Source: an uncultured Muribaculaceae bacterium
GTDB lineage: Bacteria; Bacteroidota; Bacteroidia; Bacteroidales; Muribaculaceae
Assembly: GCA_910586895.1 (NCBI GenBank)
Contig: CAJUIW010000001.1
Span: forward strand, 1 to 64,000
DNA: 64,000 bases
Direction: 5' to 3'
The notes beneath the pieces are model-generated. The model was not told the DNA's origin. It saw only the letters and a program-made list of their open reading frames with translations, and ran no database searches. The position numbers were made by a program, and so were the translations under genes. Each line of letters starts with the position of its first letter. Position 1 is the stretch's first letter. Positions 17,237 through 25,819 of this stretch are shown piece after piece.

Positions 17237-17252
17237 TGGATTGATTCTTGAA
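17237..17252 (+). promoter_or_regulatory. Weak sigma-54-like motif upstream of YtxH genes
   Basis: TGG-N8-TTG with sigma-54 spacing (TGG at 17237-17239, TTGAA at 17248-17252). The -24 box is only a partial match (TGGATTG) and the -12 box again has A for C, as in the better candidate at 4681. A dyad at 17259-17274 lies just downstream. Low confidence. Confidence 0.25.
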
Positions 17253-17258
17253 AAAAAT

Positions 17259-17274
17259 TTCACGTTACAGTGAA
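17259..17274. promoter_or_regulatory. Palindrome TTCAC-N6-GTGAA in divergent intergenic region
   Basis: A perfect 5-bp dyad with a six-base spacer, between the divergent hybrid kinase and YtxH genes. Its symmetry and location suit an operator for a dimeric regulator; which one is unknown. Confidence 0.4.
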
Positions 17275-17351
17275 CCATTTCAAGACACCGTATGTTATAT
17301 TCGGGAAAACAATAAAATTCAGTATAACCCTAATAAAACAATAACTGACAC

Positions 17352-17555
17352 ATGAAACCCATTCACATCATTTTAGCTGTAATCAGCGGTGCCATTGCCG
17401 GCGCTACAGTAGGCCTTCTCTTCGCTCCCGCCAAAGGAACTGACACACGTGAAGAAATCATCAAATTCCTTAAGGAAAAAGGTATCAAACTGAAACGCTC
17501 CAAGATGGAGGAACTTGCCGATGAAATTGCTGACGAACTTCAGGCTAAAGCATAA
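17352..17555 (+). CDS. YtxH-domain membrane miniprotein (first)
   Basis: 67 residues. One Gly/Ala-rich helix at the N-terminus (about 5-25, AVISGAIAGATVGLLFAPAKG) followed by an amphipathic charged tail. The FAPxxGxxTR-like segment is the YtxH signature. YtxH proteins are small stress-linked envelope proteins of unknown biochemical role. A near-paralogue follows 17 bases later and a holin_3_6-like gene after that, so the four small genes look like one stress operon. Confidence 0.85.
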   Translation: MKPIHIILAVISGAIAGATVGLLFAPAKGTDTREEIIKFLKEKGIKLKRSKMEELADEIADELQAKA

Positions 17556-17572
17556 TTATAAAAATCACGATC

Positions 17573-17770
17573 ATGAACAATCTTAATATTTTATATGCCT
17601 TTATAGGCGGTGCTGTTGTGGGTGCCGGAGCAGCCATGCTGTTTGCCCCTGAAAAAGGTGAGAACCTTCGCCGCCGCATCAAGGATATGCTCCGCAAGAA
17701 GGGCATTATCTGCACGGAAAATGAAATTGATGCTCTTGTTGAGCAGCTTACAAGTGAAATAGGGGAATAA
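17573..17770 (+). CDS. YtxH-domain membrane miniprotein (second)
   Basis: 65 residues, same build as the preceding gene: Gly/Ala-rich helix (about 6-25, FIGGAVVGAGAAMLFAPEKG) then a basic amphipathic helix (NLRRRIKDMLRKKG) and an acidic end. The two are probably an old duplication. A hairpin with no T-run sits between it and the holin-like gene. Confidence 0.85.
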   Translation: MNNLNILYAFIGGAVVGAGAAMLFAPEKGENLRRRIKDMLRKKGIICTENEIDALVEQLTSEIGE

Positions 17771-17789
17771 TACCCTGCTAAAATAATAG

Positions 17790-17835
17790 CCGGACATCCT
17801 CGGCTACCGCATAGACGATAGCTGAAGGTGTCCGG
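17790..17835 (+). other. Imperfect 17-bp hairpin before holin-like gene
   Basis: CCGGACA (17790-17796) pairs with TGTCCGG (17829-17835), and the inner CCTCGGCTA pairs with TAGCTGAAGG around a 12-base loop. No T-run follows, so it is not a standard terminator; an mRNA-processing or stability element within the operon is more likely. Confidence 0.55.
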
Positions 17836-17860
17836 TAAATATAATCCGTATTCAGCTATT

Positions 17861-18199
17861 ATGACCGAAAATGAAAATTCCTTTGCACGGCTGTGGGGGA
17901 CTGTAAAGAAATATCTGACCTTTCAGATTGAATACGCCAAGTTGACGGCAGCTGAAAAGCTGACAATGATATTCGGAGCTGTGGCGCTTGGATTCATTTT
18001 TATAATGCTTGCCACTGTCATCGGTTTATTCGCATCTCTCGCTATAGCGCACATGCTTGCTGATGCTGTTGGCATAGTATGGGCGTTCGCTATAATGTCT
18101 GCATTCTATCTCCTTTTAGCCGTGATGCTTTATATATTCCGTAAGCAGATTATACTTGACCCTATAGCACGCTTCCTTTCAAAGGTCATTCTTTCCTAA
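17861..18199 (+). CDS. Holin_3_6-like (YqjE-type) membrane protein
   Basis: 112 residues. An amphipathic N-terminus (YLTFQIEYAKLTAAEKLTMI) leads into two membrane helices (about 37-62 and 70-92) and a basic amphipathic tail. The pattern matches the Phage_holin_3_6 / actinobacterial holin X family, whose members such as E. coli YqjE are not phage holins but small envelope proteins. The ATG at 17861 is preferred to a GTG at 17828, which lies inside a hairpin stem. It follows the YtxH pair and precedes a basic 97-residue gene. Confidence 0.75.
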   Translation: MTENENSFARLWGTVKKYLTFQIEYAKLTAAEKLTMIFGAVALGFIFIMLATVIGLFASLAIAHMLADAVGIVWAFAIMSAFYLLLAVMLYIFRKQIILDPIARFLSKVILS

Positions 18200-18219
18200 T
18201 CGTTATAAATGTCAGAATT

Positions 18220-18513
18220 ATGAATAAGTCAAAGGAACATAAATTCATATCTTCATCACATGGCGATGAATGGAAAGGTCTCTCGCTTGATGAACTGCGC
18301 TATCAAAAGGCATTTACCCTCGCCCGGTTGGAAATTCAGAAGGAGAAAATGCTGATAGGCATGTCGCAGCTCAAAGAGGAAGTGCCCGGCGTAAACAAGC
18401 ATGGAATTTTCAATAAAATACTTGGTAGCCTTAACTATCTTGATTACGGGATATTGGCTTACAGATTCAGTACTAAGATATTTTCGATGATAAGAGCAGT
18501 AAAACGCCGATAA
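18220..18513 (+). CDS. Basic 97-residue protein, YqjK-like position
   Basis: 97 residues, no signal peptide, with a helical middle (LDELRYQKAFTLARLEIQKEKM) and a strongly basic C-terminus (SMIRAVKRR). I recognise no domain. It lies 20 bases behind the holin-like gene and 6 bases before prmA. Its size, charge and place correspond to YqjK in E. coli yqjDEK, but sequence similarity cannot be judged here. Confidence 0.7.
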   Translation: MNKSKEHKFISSSHGDEWKGLSLDELRYQKAFTLARLEIQKEKMLIGMSQLKEEVPGVNKHGIFNKILGSLNYLDYGILAYRFSTKIFSMIRAVKRR

Positions 18514-18519
18514 CAGAAC

Positions 18520-19368
18520 ATGAACGATTACATAGAGGAACGCTTCGACATGAAGCCCTGTACCGAGTACATGACCGACGTCATGGCCGCATTGCTGGCC
18601 GACGCCGGTTTTGAAAGTTTTATGCCTGATGAGAATGGTGTAACAGCCTATATACGTGCCGGACAGGATTATAACGATACCGTATGCGGAATAATTGAAT
18701 CATTTCCTTTCGAAACAGAGATAACCCGCAGCACAAAAACGGTTGAAGGTAAAGACTGGAACAGTGAATGGGAAAAGAACTACTTCAAACCTATAGTGAC
18801 AGCAGGACGCTGTGTGGTGCATAGTACATTTCACACAGATGTTCCCACATGTGAATATGATATTGTCATAGATCCAAAGATGGCGTTCGGAACAGGACAT
18901 CATTCCACAACATCGCTTATCATGCAGCAACTTCTTGACATGGATATGGAGGGAACTTCCGTGATGGATGTGGGCACTGGTACCGGTATCCTGGCTATCC
19001 TGGCATCGATGAGAGGAGCAAAGGAGGTTACGGGTATTGAAATCGATCCGCCGGCTTACGAAAATGCTATTGAAAATGTAGCGCTCAATCACGTTGGGAA
19101 TATACGTCTGATTCTTGGTGATGCTTCTGCGCTTGATGAATTTGACGCGGGATATGCCGATGTGCTCACTGCTAATATCAACCGTAATGTCATAACTGCA
19201 GACATAGGGAGGTATGCACGTGTGCTCAAAAATGGAGGACGTATGATGTTGAGCGGTTTCTATGTTCATGATATCCCTGTAGTAATGGAAGCGGCTTCAA
19301 AATATGGCCTGTCAGAGATTGGGCATACCGAGCTTAAGGATTGGGCCTGTTTGATTCTTGCAAAATAA
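18520..19368 (+). CDS. prmA: Ribosomal protein L11 methyltransferase
   Basis: 282 residues, usual length for PrmA. An N-terminal L11-recognition domain is followed by a Rossmann methyltransferase with motif I DVGTGTGIL (about 148-156), the PrmA hallmark FGTGHHSTT just before it, and LTANINRNVI as motif IV. It trimethylates lysines and the N-terminus of ribosomal protein L11 using S-adenosylmethionine. The gene closes the YtxH/holin_3_6 operon, 6 bases after the previous stop. A promoter for the next gene overlaps its 3' end. Confidence 0.93.
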   Translation: MNDYIEERFDMKPCTEYMTDVMAALLADAGFESFMPDENGVTAYIRAGQDYNDTVCGIIESFPFETEITRSTKTVEGKDWNSEWEKNYFKPIVTAGRCVVHSTFHTDVPTCEYDIVIDPKMAFGTGHHSTTSLIMQQLLDMDMEGTSVMDVGTGTGILAILASMRGAKEVTGIEIDPPAYENAIENVALNHVGNIRLILGDASALDEFDAGYADVLTANINRNVITADIGRYARVLKNGGRMMLSGFYVHDIPVVMEAASKYGLSEIGHTELKDWACLILAK

Positions 19369-19381
19369 TTTTGTACATTTG
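19350..19381 (+). promoter_or_regulatory. Promoter TTTG-N20-TACATTTG
   Basis: A complete Bacteroidales promoter: -33 TTTG at 19350-19353 and -7 TACATTTG at 19374-19381 with a 20-base spacer. It starts inside the end of prmA and should give a leader of about 50 bases before the ATG at 19437. Confidence 0.8.
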
Positions 19382-19436
19382 TAGCACTCGAGTAATAATA
19401 AGAGGGCTATTAATAACAAATGTCAAGCCTTAGCGG

Positions 19437-20000
19437 ATGAATATTTTATATAAGATAAAGCGAATCACACTTGCTTTTGTGCTACTTCTGACCGTTTCTG
19501 TTTCAGCTAATTCCAAGAATTCTGAAAAAGAGTATAATTCAGCTTTCGACCATTTTGTATGGGGTGCGGAGGCAGGAGGTGCCATTGACATGACCACAAA
19601 TGACATGTCGACTCTGAATCTTGATGCTTTTTTCGGATATACCAACAGTTGGCTTGATGTGGCCGGCATAGGCGCCGGTATACATATGATGGTGAGCAAC
19701 AGTTGCCGGTCATTTCCAGTTTACGGTATATTCCGCACAAGTTTCAGTTCAAAGCCCCGGCTATGTTTCATGGATCTGAGGGCCGGGTGTGTGATTAATA
19801 ATGTCAACTACGATACCACACGTTCGCGTCTGTATCTCTCACCTGGTGTAGGTTTTAATCTTGCACGTGGACGGTCGTTCACTTCCTATGTGACGCTTAG
19901 TTATGAGTATAATGGACTCGATGCCTATGAAAAAGATGGCATCCATCATAGTATTCATGGCCTGAGCATGGCATTGGTCCGCATAGGCATAAGCTTCTGA
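19437..20000 (+). CDS. Exported beta-barrel-like protein, unknown
   Basis: 187 residues. A signal peptide (about 1-25, LAFVLLLTVSVSANS) precedes alternating aromatic/Gly-rich strands (FGYTNSWLDVAGIGAGIHM, LYLSPGVGFNLARG, YVTLSYEYNGL) and a C-terminal GISF, ending in Phe as outer-membrane barrels do. An eight-stranded porin-like barrel is plausible. It has its own promoter and is followed 8 bases later by dut. Function not deducible. Confidence 0.7.
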   Translation: MNILYKIKRITLAFVLLLTVSVSANSKNSEKEYNSAFDHFVWGAEAGGAIDMTTNDMSTLNLDAFFGYTNSWLDVAGIGAGIHMMVSNSCRSFPVYGIFRTSFSSKPRLCFMDLRAGCVINNVNYDTTRSRLYLSPGVGFNLARGRSFTSYVTLSYEYNGLDAYEKDGIHHSIHGLSMALVRIGISF

Positions 20001-20008
20001 ACTGTAAT

Positions 20009-20452
20009 ATGGATAATATAGAAGTAAAGATAATAAATAGATCCGGGCATGAGCTTCCTGCTTATGGGACTTTGATGTCGGCCGGTATGGATGTCAGGGC
20101 CTGTCTTGACGCCCCTGTGACATTAGCTCCGTTTGAGCGGGCTCTTATTCCCACAGGATTGAAAATTCAGTTGCCGCAAGGCTATGAATGTCAGCTCCGC
20201 CCTCGTAGCGGGCTTGCGCTTCGCCATGGAATAACACTTGTCAATTCGCCGGGGACAGTGGATGCCGATTATCGCGGTGAAATTGGTGTGATATTAATCA
20301 ACCTTTCGCAAGAACCCTTTGTTATAAATAACGGAGAACGTATATGTCAGATGGTTATAGCCCGCTATTCGCGTGTTGATTGGATTCTTGCTGAGTCACT
20401 TGATGACACAGAACGTGGAGCAGGCGGATTCGGACATACCGGAATCGGGTAG
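20009..20452 (+). CDS. dut: dUTP diphosphatase
   Basis: 147 residues, standard trimeric dUTPase. The five motifs are present: AGMDVRA, RPRSGLA, GTVDADYRGE (catalytic Asp and Tyr), a fourth region ERICQMV, and the C-terminal RGAGGFGHTG. It hydrolyses dUTP to dUMP and pyrophosphate, keeping uracil out of DNA and feeding dTMP synthesis. It opens a Bacteroidota-typical string dut-TPR-DUF4292-EnvC. Confidence 0.96.
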   Translation: MDNIEVKIINRSGHELPAYGTLMSAGMDVRACLDAPVTLAPFERALIPTGLKIQLPQGYECQLRPRSGLALRHGITLVNSPGTVDADYRGEIGVILINLSQEPFVINNGERICQMVIARYSRVDWILAESLDDTERGAGGFGHTGIG

Positions 20453-20530
20453 ATACATTTTTATCCGTTGGATTGCTTGCCGGACATTACTCTCCCTTAA
20501 GCCATTTATATAACGTTATTTATACGAGAG

Positions 20531-22297
20531 ATGTCAAAATTTCAGATTCACAAAGGATATTCGGCTGTCGCAATGCTGATTGTGACCGTGATGGTTGCTA
20601 TGTCAGTCAGTGCACGCAGTGTGAAGAATCAGGACTCCAGCGCAGCCAGAAAAGCTGATTACATATTCCTTGAAGCCTTGAAGTACAATAAGGAGGGCTC
20701 CAAAGACGCGTACTATGAATTGATTGAGCGTGCCTATGAACTGAACCCTGACGATAAGTATCTGGGCAAGGAATACGGATGTAAACTGCTGTTGGAAAGT
20801 GGTGACAGCGCCACTGTGATACATGGCCTTGATTTGGTACGTGACTATGTAATGGCAAATCCATATGATTTATATGCCGGGACTCTGTATGGTGCATTGG
20901 CAGATCATATCGGACGCCCTGAGGAGGCTGTAAAATCAATGGCACTTATGCATCAGGCGCATCCTGACCGTACCGATGTTTCGTTGAAATACCTTGACAT
21001 GCTGATTACCTATGCGGAAGAGCCTGCTGATTTCAAGCATGCTCTTGAGCTTACCGATACTCTTGAACGGGCCGAGGGTGTAAGCCCGGATTTCTCAATG
21101 CGCCGGATGCGCATCTATGAAGCACAGGCCGATACTGCCGCTATTAAGAATGAAATGCAGAAGCTCCTTAAATCGGCACCCGATAAATCTGAGTATAACA
21201 CATTTGCCGGCCAGCTTTATCTTGGCATGGGCGATGTCGATTCAGCGCGCATATATTTTGACAGAGCTGTCGAGATTGATCCGACAAACGGGTCGGCATA
21301 TTACAACAGGGCAACATTCTACAATCAGATCGGTGATAGCGTGGCGTATGACCGAGAGGTGTTCCAGGCCATGATGCAGCCTGACCTTGATATAGAGCCT
21401 AAGCTGGAGATTCTTCGTGACTATGTCATAAAGCTGTTCCGTGATTCAACACAGACAGAACGTCTTGTCGGATTATTCAGAGGGCTTACGGATCGCTATC
21501 CCCATGAACCGATGGTCCGTAATCTGTATGCTGATTATCTGATAGCCATACATGATTATGCCGGGGCTGCCGAGCAGAAAAGTTACGAGCTTGATATGGT
21601 GCCCGGTGATGAGCGTGAATGGGTAGTGCTCTCCAGCCTGTATCTGCAGTCGCAGGATTTTGCCAAGTCGTCAGCAGCTGCAGAACGAGGATTGCACTAT
21701 TTCCCCTCTGCAATTTCTCTATATGAAATAGGTTCTGCGGCACAGTTGAGTCTTGAGAACGACACTGAAGCCATGAACTTCATCAGACGTGGACTTGAAG
21801 TAGCGGACAGTACAGACAACTCTGCACGTTCAAGACTGATAGGAGCCATGGGAGATATATATTACCGCATGGAGAAATTGGATACCGCTTTTGCATATTA
21901 CAATGAAGCTATCGAGCTTGACCCAGAAAATCTGTCGGCATTAAACAACTGTGCTTACTATCTGGCTTGTCAGGATATGGATCTTGATAGAGCCACTGAA
22001 CTTATAGAGCGGGTCATGGCGGAGCGTAAAGATGATCCTACTTCACTCGACACATATGCTTGGGTCCTGTTCAAACGCAAAGACTTTGAGAAGGCTCGTG
22101 AGATAATTGACCTTGCAATCGAACTTTCCGAAGAGCCATCGTCTGATCTGTTTGACCATGCTGGCGATATATACTTTATGGATGGACAGCCGGAGAAAGC
22201 TGTTGATTTCTGGAAGAAGGCTCTAACGCTGTCGCCGGATGATCAACTGATAAAGCGAAAAGTAAAATATAAGACATTTTTTTATAAAGATAAATGA
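20531..22297 (+). CDS. Exported TPR-repeat protein
   Basis: 588 residues. An N-terminal hydrophobic stretch (about 12-27, SAVAMLIVTVMVAMSVSA) serves as signal peptide or anchor. The rest consists of tetratricopeptide repeats, recognisable in YNRATFYNQIGD, AFAYYNEAIELDPENLSALNN and KAVDFWKKALTLSPDDQ. In many Bacteroidota a TPR protein of this size follows dut and precedes a DUF4292 lipoprotein; a role in envelope assembly is inferred. The stop overlaps the next gene's start by ATGA. Confidence 0.85.
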   Translation: MSKFQIHKGYSAVAMLIVTVMVAMSVSARSVKNQDSSAARKADYIFLEALKYNKEGSKDAYYELIERAYELNPDDKYLGKEYGCKLLLESGDSATVIHGLDLVRDYVMANPYDLYAGTLYGALADHIGRPEEAVKSMALMHQAHPDRTDVSLKYLDMLITYAEEPADFKHALELTDTLERAEGVSPDFSMRRMRIYEAQADTAAIKNEMQKLLKSAPDKSEYNTFAGQLYLGMGDVDSARIYFDRAVEIDPTNGSAYYNRATFYNQIGDSVAYDREVFQAMMQPDLDIEPKLEILRDYVIKLFRDSTQTERLVGLFRGLTDRYPHEPMVRNLYADYLIAIHDYAGAAEQKSYELDMVPGDEREWVVLSSLYLQSQDFAKSSAAAERGLHYFPSAISLYEIGSAAQLSLENDTEAMNFIRRGLEVADSTDNSARSRLIGAMGDIYYRMEKLDTAFAYYNEAIELDPENLSALNNCAYYLACQDMDLDRATELIERVMAERKDDPTSLDTYAWVLFKRKDFEKAREIIDLAIELSEEPSSDLFDHAGDIYFMDGQPEKAVDFWKKALTLSPDDQLIKRKVKYKTFFYKDK

Positions 22298-23151
22298 TGA
22301 TATTACGACGGTTGCGGATTCCGCTAATAATGATGTTTGCTTCAATCTGTCTTGTTGGATGCAATTCAGCAAAGAATAGCGTTAAGAACAATAATTCCTC
22401 AGCAAACAGCGGGAATATATCAGTTACTGCCTCACAAGCACCATCATACCTTAAAAGCATAATATCATCGGAGCTGCCATGGGAGAAATTACGCATACCT
22501 GTTACGGCTTCGGTTGAATCGCCTGCGCAAGTGAGTATGTCCGGTATCGCTGTGATGGAGCGTGGTAAAAGCATAAATATTTCGCTGCGTGTGTTCGGAA
22601 TGGAAGTAGCGGTATTGTATCTTACCAATGATTCAGTAACGGTACTTGATAAATGGAACAAGCGTTATCTCAACGAGGATTTGCGGGGATTCCTTGGCAA
22701 TTTTCCGGTCAATATTGATAATGTACAGGACCTTTTGCTCGGGCGTCCCTTTCTTCTCGGTCAGAGTCGGCTGACTTCGATGGACCTGGATAAATTCCAT
22801 TATGAAGCTACTGACAACGGTATGTGGGCATGCCAGCCTACGCAGTCAAACGGCGTAGCAGAATATGCGTTTATATTTCTTGGTGAAACTCTCCATTCGA
22901 TAATGGCCGGGGTAGCCGGTAAGCAGCCGGTGGAGCTTAAATATGAGAATCCGGTAAGCACTACGTTCGGACCAATGAGCGGCATTGTTTCATTCAACGC
23001 CCAGGCTTCAAAGAAAACTATAGCAGGCAGTCTGATATGGGACTTCGAGAAAAGCCGATGGAATAGCAGTGTAGAAGTCAAGCCGGTTTCGATTCCGAAG
23101 GGCTATTCCAGAATTTATGGTGCTGATATTCTCAGAGGCTTAAAGTTATAA
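22294..23151 (+). CDS. DUF4292 lipoprotein
   Basis: 285 residues. A lipoprotein signal peptide ends in the lipobox LVGC (Cys23). The rest matches the DUF4292 pattern with antiparallel strands, e.g. VSMSGIAVMERGKSINIS and YNPV-like C-terminal strands. The fold resembles LolA/LolB-type lipid-binding half barrels, so transport of lipoproteins or lipid is a reasonable guess. A second ATG at 22297 is possible. It overlaps the TPR gene and sits 4 bases ahead of the EnvC-like gene. Confidence 0.8.
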   Translation: MMILRRLRIPLIMMFASICLVGCNSAKNSVKNNNSSANSGNISVTASQAPSYLKSIISSELPWEKLRIPVTASVESPAQVSMSGIAVMERGKSINISLRVFGMEVAVLYLTNDSVTVLDKWNKRYLNEDLRGFLGNFPVNIDNVQDLLLGRPFLLGQSRLTSMDLDKFHYEATDNGMWACQPTQSNGVAEYAFIFLGETLHSIMAGVAGKQPVELKYENPVSTTFGPMSGIVSFNAQASKKTIAGSLIWDFEKSRWNSSVEVKPVSIPKGYSRIYGADILRGLKL

Positions 23152-23155
23152 ACTA

Positions 23156-24436
23156 ATGCTGCGGTTCACTCTTTTTTTCAGCGTCCTGATGCTGACGGCG
23201 AATATAGTATCCGCCGCAAAACCTCGTAATGAATCGTCAGTCCGCACTGAACGACGCACAACGGAGAAAAAAATTCAGGAAACAGCTGTAAAAATTGAGA
23301 GGAATCGTAAAGGTATAGAGCAAAAGAAAGAATCCCTCAGTAAGATTCAAAGCAATATCAAGTCAAATGAACAGCTTATCGAGCGGACCACTGCCGAATT
23401 ACGTTCAGCTGATTCGCGCATAGCTGCTATAAGCGATACTATCGCGCGACTTGACAAGGAGCTTTATTCTCTGAATAATGCCTACATTAAGGCGATGCGC
23501 GGTATGCAGGCTTCCCAGATATTGAAGAGTCCGATGCTTTATCTCCTTTCATCAAAATCAGTCAGCGAGGCTACAGCCCGGTTGAGATATATTCGCCGAT
23601 TCGGGAAGTGGAGGACCGCCAGAGTCGCACATATCACCGCAATAAAGAATCGGTCAAATAAAGCGCATGCAGAACTTGCTTCACTTCAGTCACAACGCGC
23701 CGGTTCTCTGCGTGAACTCGCCTCAATGCATGTTTCGTTGAAGAATGAGTATTCAACGGAAAAGTCGGAGGAGGAGAAACTCAAAAAAGACAACCGAAAA
23801 CTTGAATCTGATTTGTCGCGTGCCAAGCAACGATTAGCCAAACTTGACGCGGATCTGGAACGTATCATTGCCAAGCAAAACGAAATAAAGCGTAAAGAAC
23901 AGGAGAAACAGAATAAGAAACAGTCTGTTCAAAAAACGAAATCATCTAATAAGAAGGGAGCATCATCGCAGTCTACTTCTAAAACCGTAGAGCATAAGGC
24001 GGATCCTGACAGGTATCTGACCGGAAGTTTTGAGTCAAACAAGGGTAAACTTCTCTTCCCTGTTACCGGAACATATACTATAGTCCGAGGATATGGCAAC
24101 CAGCCTTTACCGGGGTCACCCAACGTCATGGCATATAATTCCGGAATTGACATTGGAGTAAAACCCGGGACAAAAGCCCGTGCTATATATGAAGGGACTG
24201 TAAGTGCGATATTCAAACAGGATGGATTTGGCAACATTGTCATGGTCCGACACGGCAACTATCTGTCAATCTATGCGAATCTTTCATCACTCAATGTCAA
24301 AAGCGGAGATACGCTTAAAGCCGGCCAGTCAATAGGCACAGTTGGCGCTGATGCTGACGGAGGCAGGGGAGCGGTACTGCATTTTGAGGTGCGTAAGGAG
24401 CGTAACAAACTTAATCCGTTGCAGTGGGTAAAGTAG
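23156..24436 (+). CDS. EnvC-like murein hydrolase activator with degenerate LytM domain
   Basis: 426 residues: signal peptide (about 1-21), a long coiled coil (about 30-245) with a Lys/Gln-rich linker, and a C-terminal M23/LytM domain (about 300-426). The zinc ligands are incomplete: the first His of HxGID is Asn in YNSGIDIG, and the HxH pair is V-L-H in AVLHFEV. E. coli EnvC lacks the same residues and works as an activator of periplasmic amidases during cell division, so this protein is probably an activator, not a hydrolase. It ends 8 bases before the next gene's likely start. Confidence 0.85.
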   Translation: MLRFTLFFSVLMLTANIVSAAKPRNESSVRTERRTTEKKIQETAVKIERNRKGIEQKKESLSKIQSNIKSNEQLIERTTAELRSADSRIAAISDTIARLDKELYSLNNAYIKAMRGMQASQILKSPMLYLLSSKSVSEATARLRYIRRFGKWRTARVAHITAIKNRSNKAHAELASLQSQRAGSLRELASMHVSLKNEYSTEKSEEEKLKKDNRKLESDLSRAKQRLAKLDADLERIIAKQNEIKRKEQEKQNKKQSVQKTKSSNKKGASSQSTSKTVEHKADPDRYLTGSFESNKGKLLFPVTGTYTIVRGYGNQPLPGSPNVMAYNSGIDIGVKPGTKARAIYEGTVSAIFKQDGFGNIVMVRHGNYLSIYANLSSLNVKSGDTLKAGQSIGTVGADADGGRGAVLHFEVRKERNKLNPLQWVK

Positions 24437-24444
24437 TGCAATCG

Positions 24445-25812
24445 ATGACATCCGGCCTTTCCGGGCGTGTGGTAAAAGCGTTAGGACTCTTCAGCGGGAC
24501 TCAGATGCTGACCATATTATGTTCTGTAGTCCGGACCAAATTTGTGGCCTTATGGATCGGGACACTCGGTGTAGGAGTATTCGGAATTCTAAACTCTCTT
24601 ATAGAAATGATCTGTACTTTGTCACGTCTTGGGCTTGACACAAGCACTGTCCGTGATATTTCCAAGGCGGCATATTCCGACGATCGGGACAGACTGACTT
24701 ATATTGTGACAATTGTACGACGCTGGGGATGGATTCTTGGTATAGCAGGAGCATTGCTGATGGTTATTGCTGCGCCATGGCTGTCAGACTACTCTTTTAG
24801 CAATCAATCATATAAGTATGGCATCATGGCGTTAGCGTCGATAGTCCTGCTTAACTCCATAACATCGGCCGAACGCTCAATTTTGCAAGGCATTAGCCGA
24901 TTAAAAATGATTGCAATAGCATCTCTCATAGGCGTTATCGCGGCATTGATAGTTTCTGTACCGATGATTTACGTATGGAAAATGGACAGCATCGTACCGG
25001 TTCTGATAGTATATGCTGCCTGTAATTTTGTGGCCATGCTACTCATCGCACGTAAATACAGTGTACCGGGAAAGGAGAGGATAGGTTTTAAGGCGACGCT
25101 TCAGTCCGGCTCAGAATTTGTGAAGTTAGGGTCTTATCTCACGCTGGGTGTATTTGTGGGATGGGTTGCCAATTACTTCTTTATGTCATGGCTCAATCGG
25201 ACAGCCGGTAGTGATATATTGGGGTGTTATCAATCCGGATATACTATAGCTATAAGATATTCGGGTATAATATTTACTGCCGTAGGTATGGAATATTTCC
25301 CTCGCATTTCCGGGCTCAGCGGAGCTCAGTATAAGCGGATGGAGCTGTTCATGTGGCACGAGGCATCCATGCTTCTGCGTGTTATAATCCCGGCCGCCAT
25401 AGCATTGGTATTCTTAGCACCACTGATGATACACTTGTTGTACAGCCGTGAATTTATGTCAGCGTCCTCAATGGTTATTCTGGCTGCTCCCGGATTGATA
25501 CTAAGAGGGACATCATGGTGCATTGCCTACACTATGATAGCCCGCGGAGATGGAAAGGTCTACTTTATAAGTGAACTGCTCAGTGGTGTGACGGGAGTCG
25601 TTCTAAATATCATAGGTTACACTTACCTGGGCATGAATGGAATCGGTATATCATTCACCATCTGGTATCTGATGTATACTCTTATGGTATGGGCCATTGC
25701 CCGCTACCGCTACGGCATGAAAATGCGTGCGGGCTATAGAATTATCTCATATACATTAGCCGGTGCAGCGTGTGTATGCGTATTAGGATATTTGGCTCTG
25801 GGCTTAAAGTGA
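24445..25812 (+). CDS. Polysaccharide flippase (Wzx/MATE-like)
   Basis: 455 residues with about 12-14 membrane helices and the layout of the Polysacc_synt/Wzx family (N-terminal FSGTQMLTILCSVVRTKFVALWIGTLGVGVFG). Such flippases move undecaprenyl-linked oligosaccharides across the inner membrane. A GTG at 24424 would overlap envC by 13 bases; the ATG at 24445 after that stop looks better. No glycosyltransferases accompany it, unlike in O-antigen loci, so a general cell-envelope glycan is more likely than a serotype island. Confidence 0.85.
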   Translation: MTSGLSGRVVKALGLFSGTQMLTILCSVVRTKFVALWIGTLGVGVFGILNSLIEMICTLSRLGLDTSTVRDISKAAYSDDRDRLTYIVTIVRRWGWILGIAGALLMVIAAPWLSDYSFSNQSYKYGIMALASIVLLNSITSAERSILQGISRLKMIAIASLIGVIAALIVSVPMIYVWKMDSIVPVLIVYAACNFVAMLLIARKYSVPGKERIGFKATLQSGSEFVKLGSYLTLGVFVGWVANYFFMSWLNRTAGSDILGCYQSGYTIAIRYSGIIFTAVGMEYFPRISGLSGAQYKRMELFMWHEASMLLRVIIPAAIALVFLAPLMIHLLYSREFMSASSMVILAAPGLILRGTSWCIAYTMIARGDGKVYFISELLSGVTGVVLNIIGYTYLGMNGIGISFTIWYLMYTLMVWAIARYRYGMKMRAGYRIISYTLAGAACVCVLGYLALGLK

Positions 25813-25819
25813 GAATAGT

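Noticed and set aside
17828..17860. GTG start of the holin-like gene at 17828
   Set aside because: It lies inside the right arm of a hairpin; the ATG at 17861 starts a normal holin_3_6-like protein.
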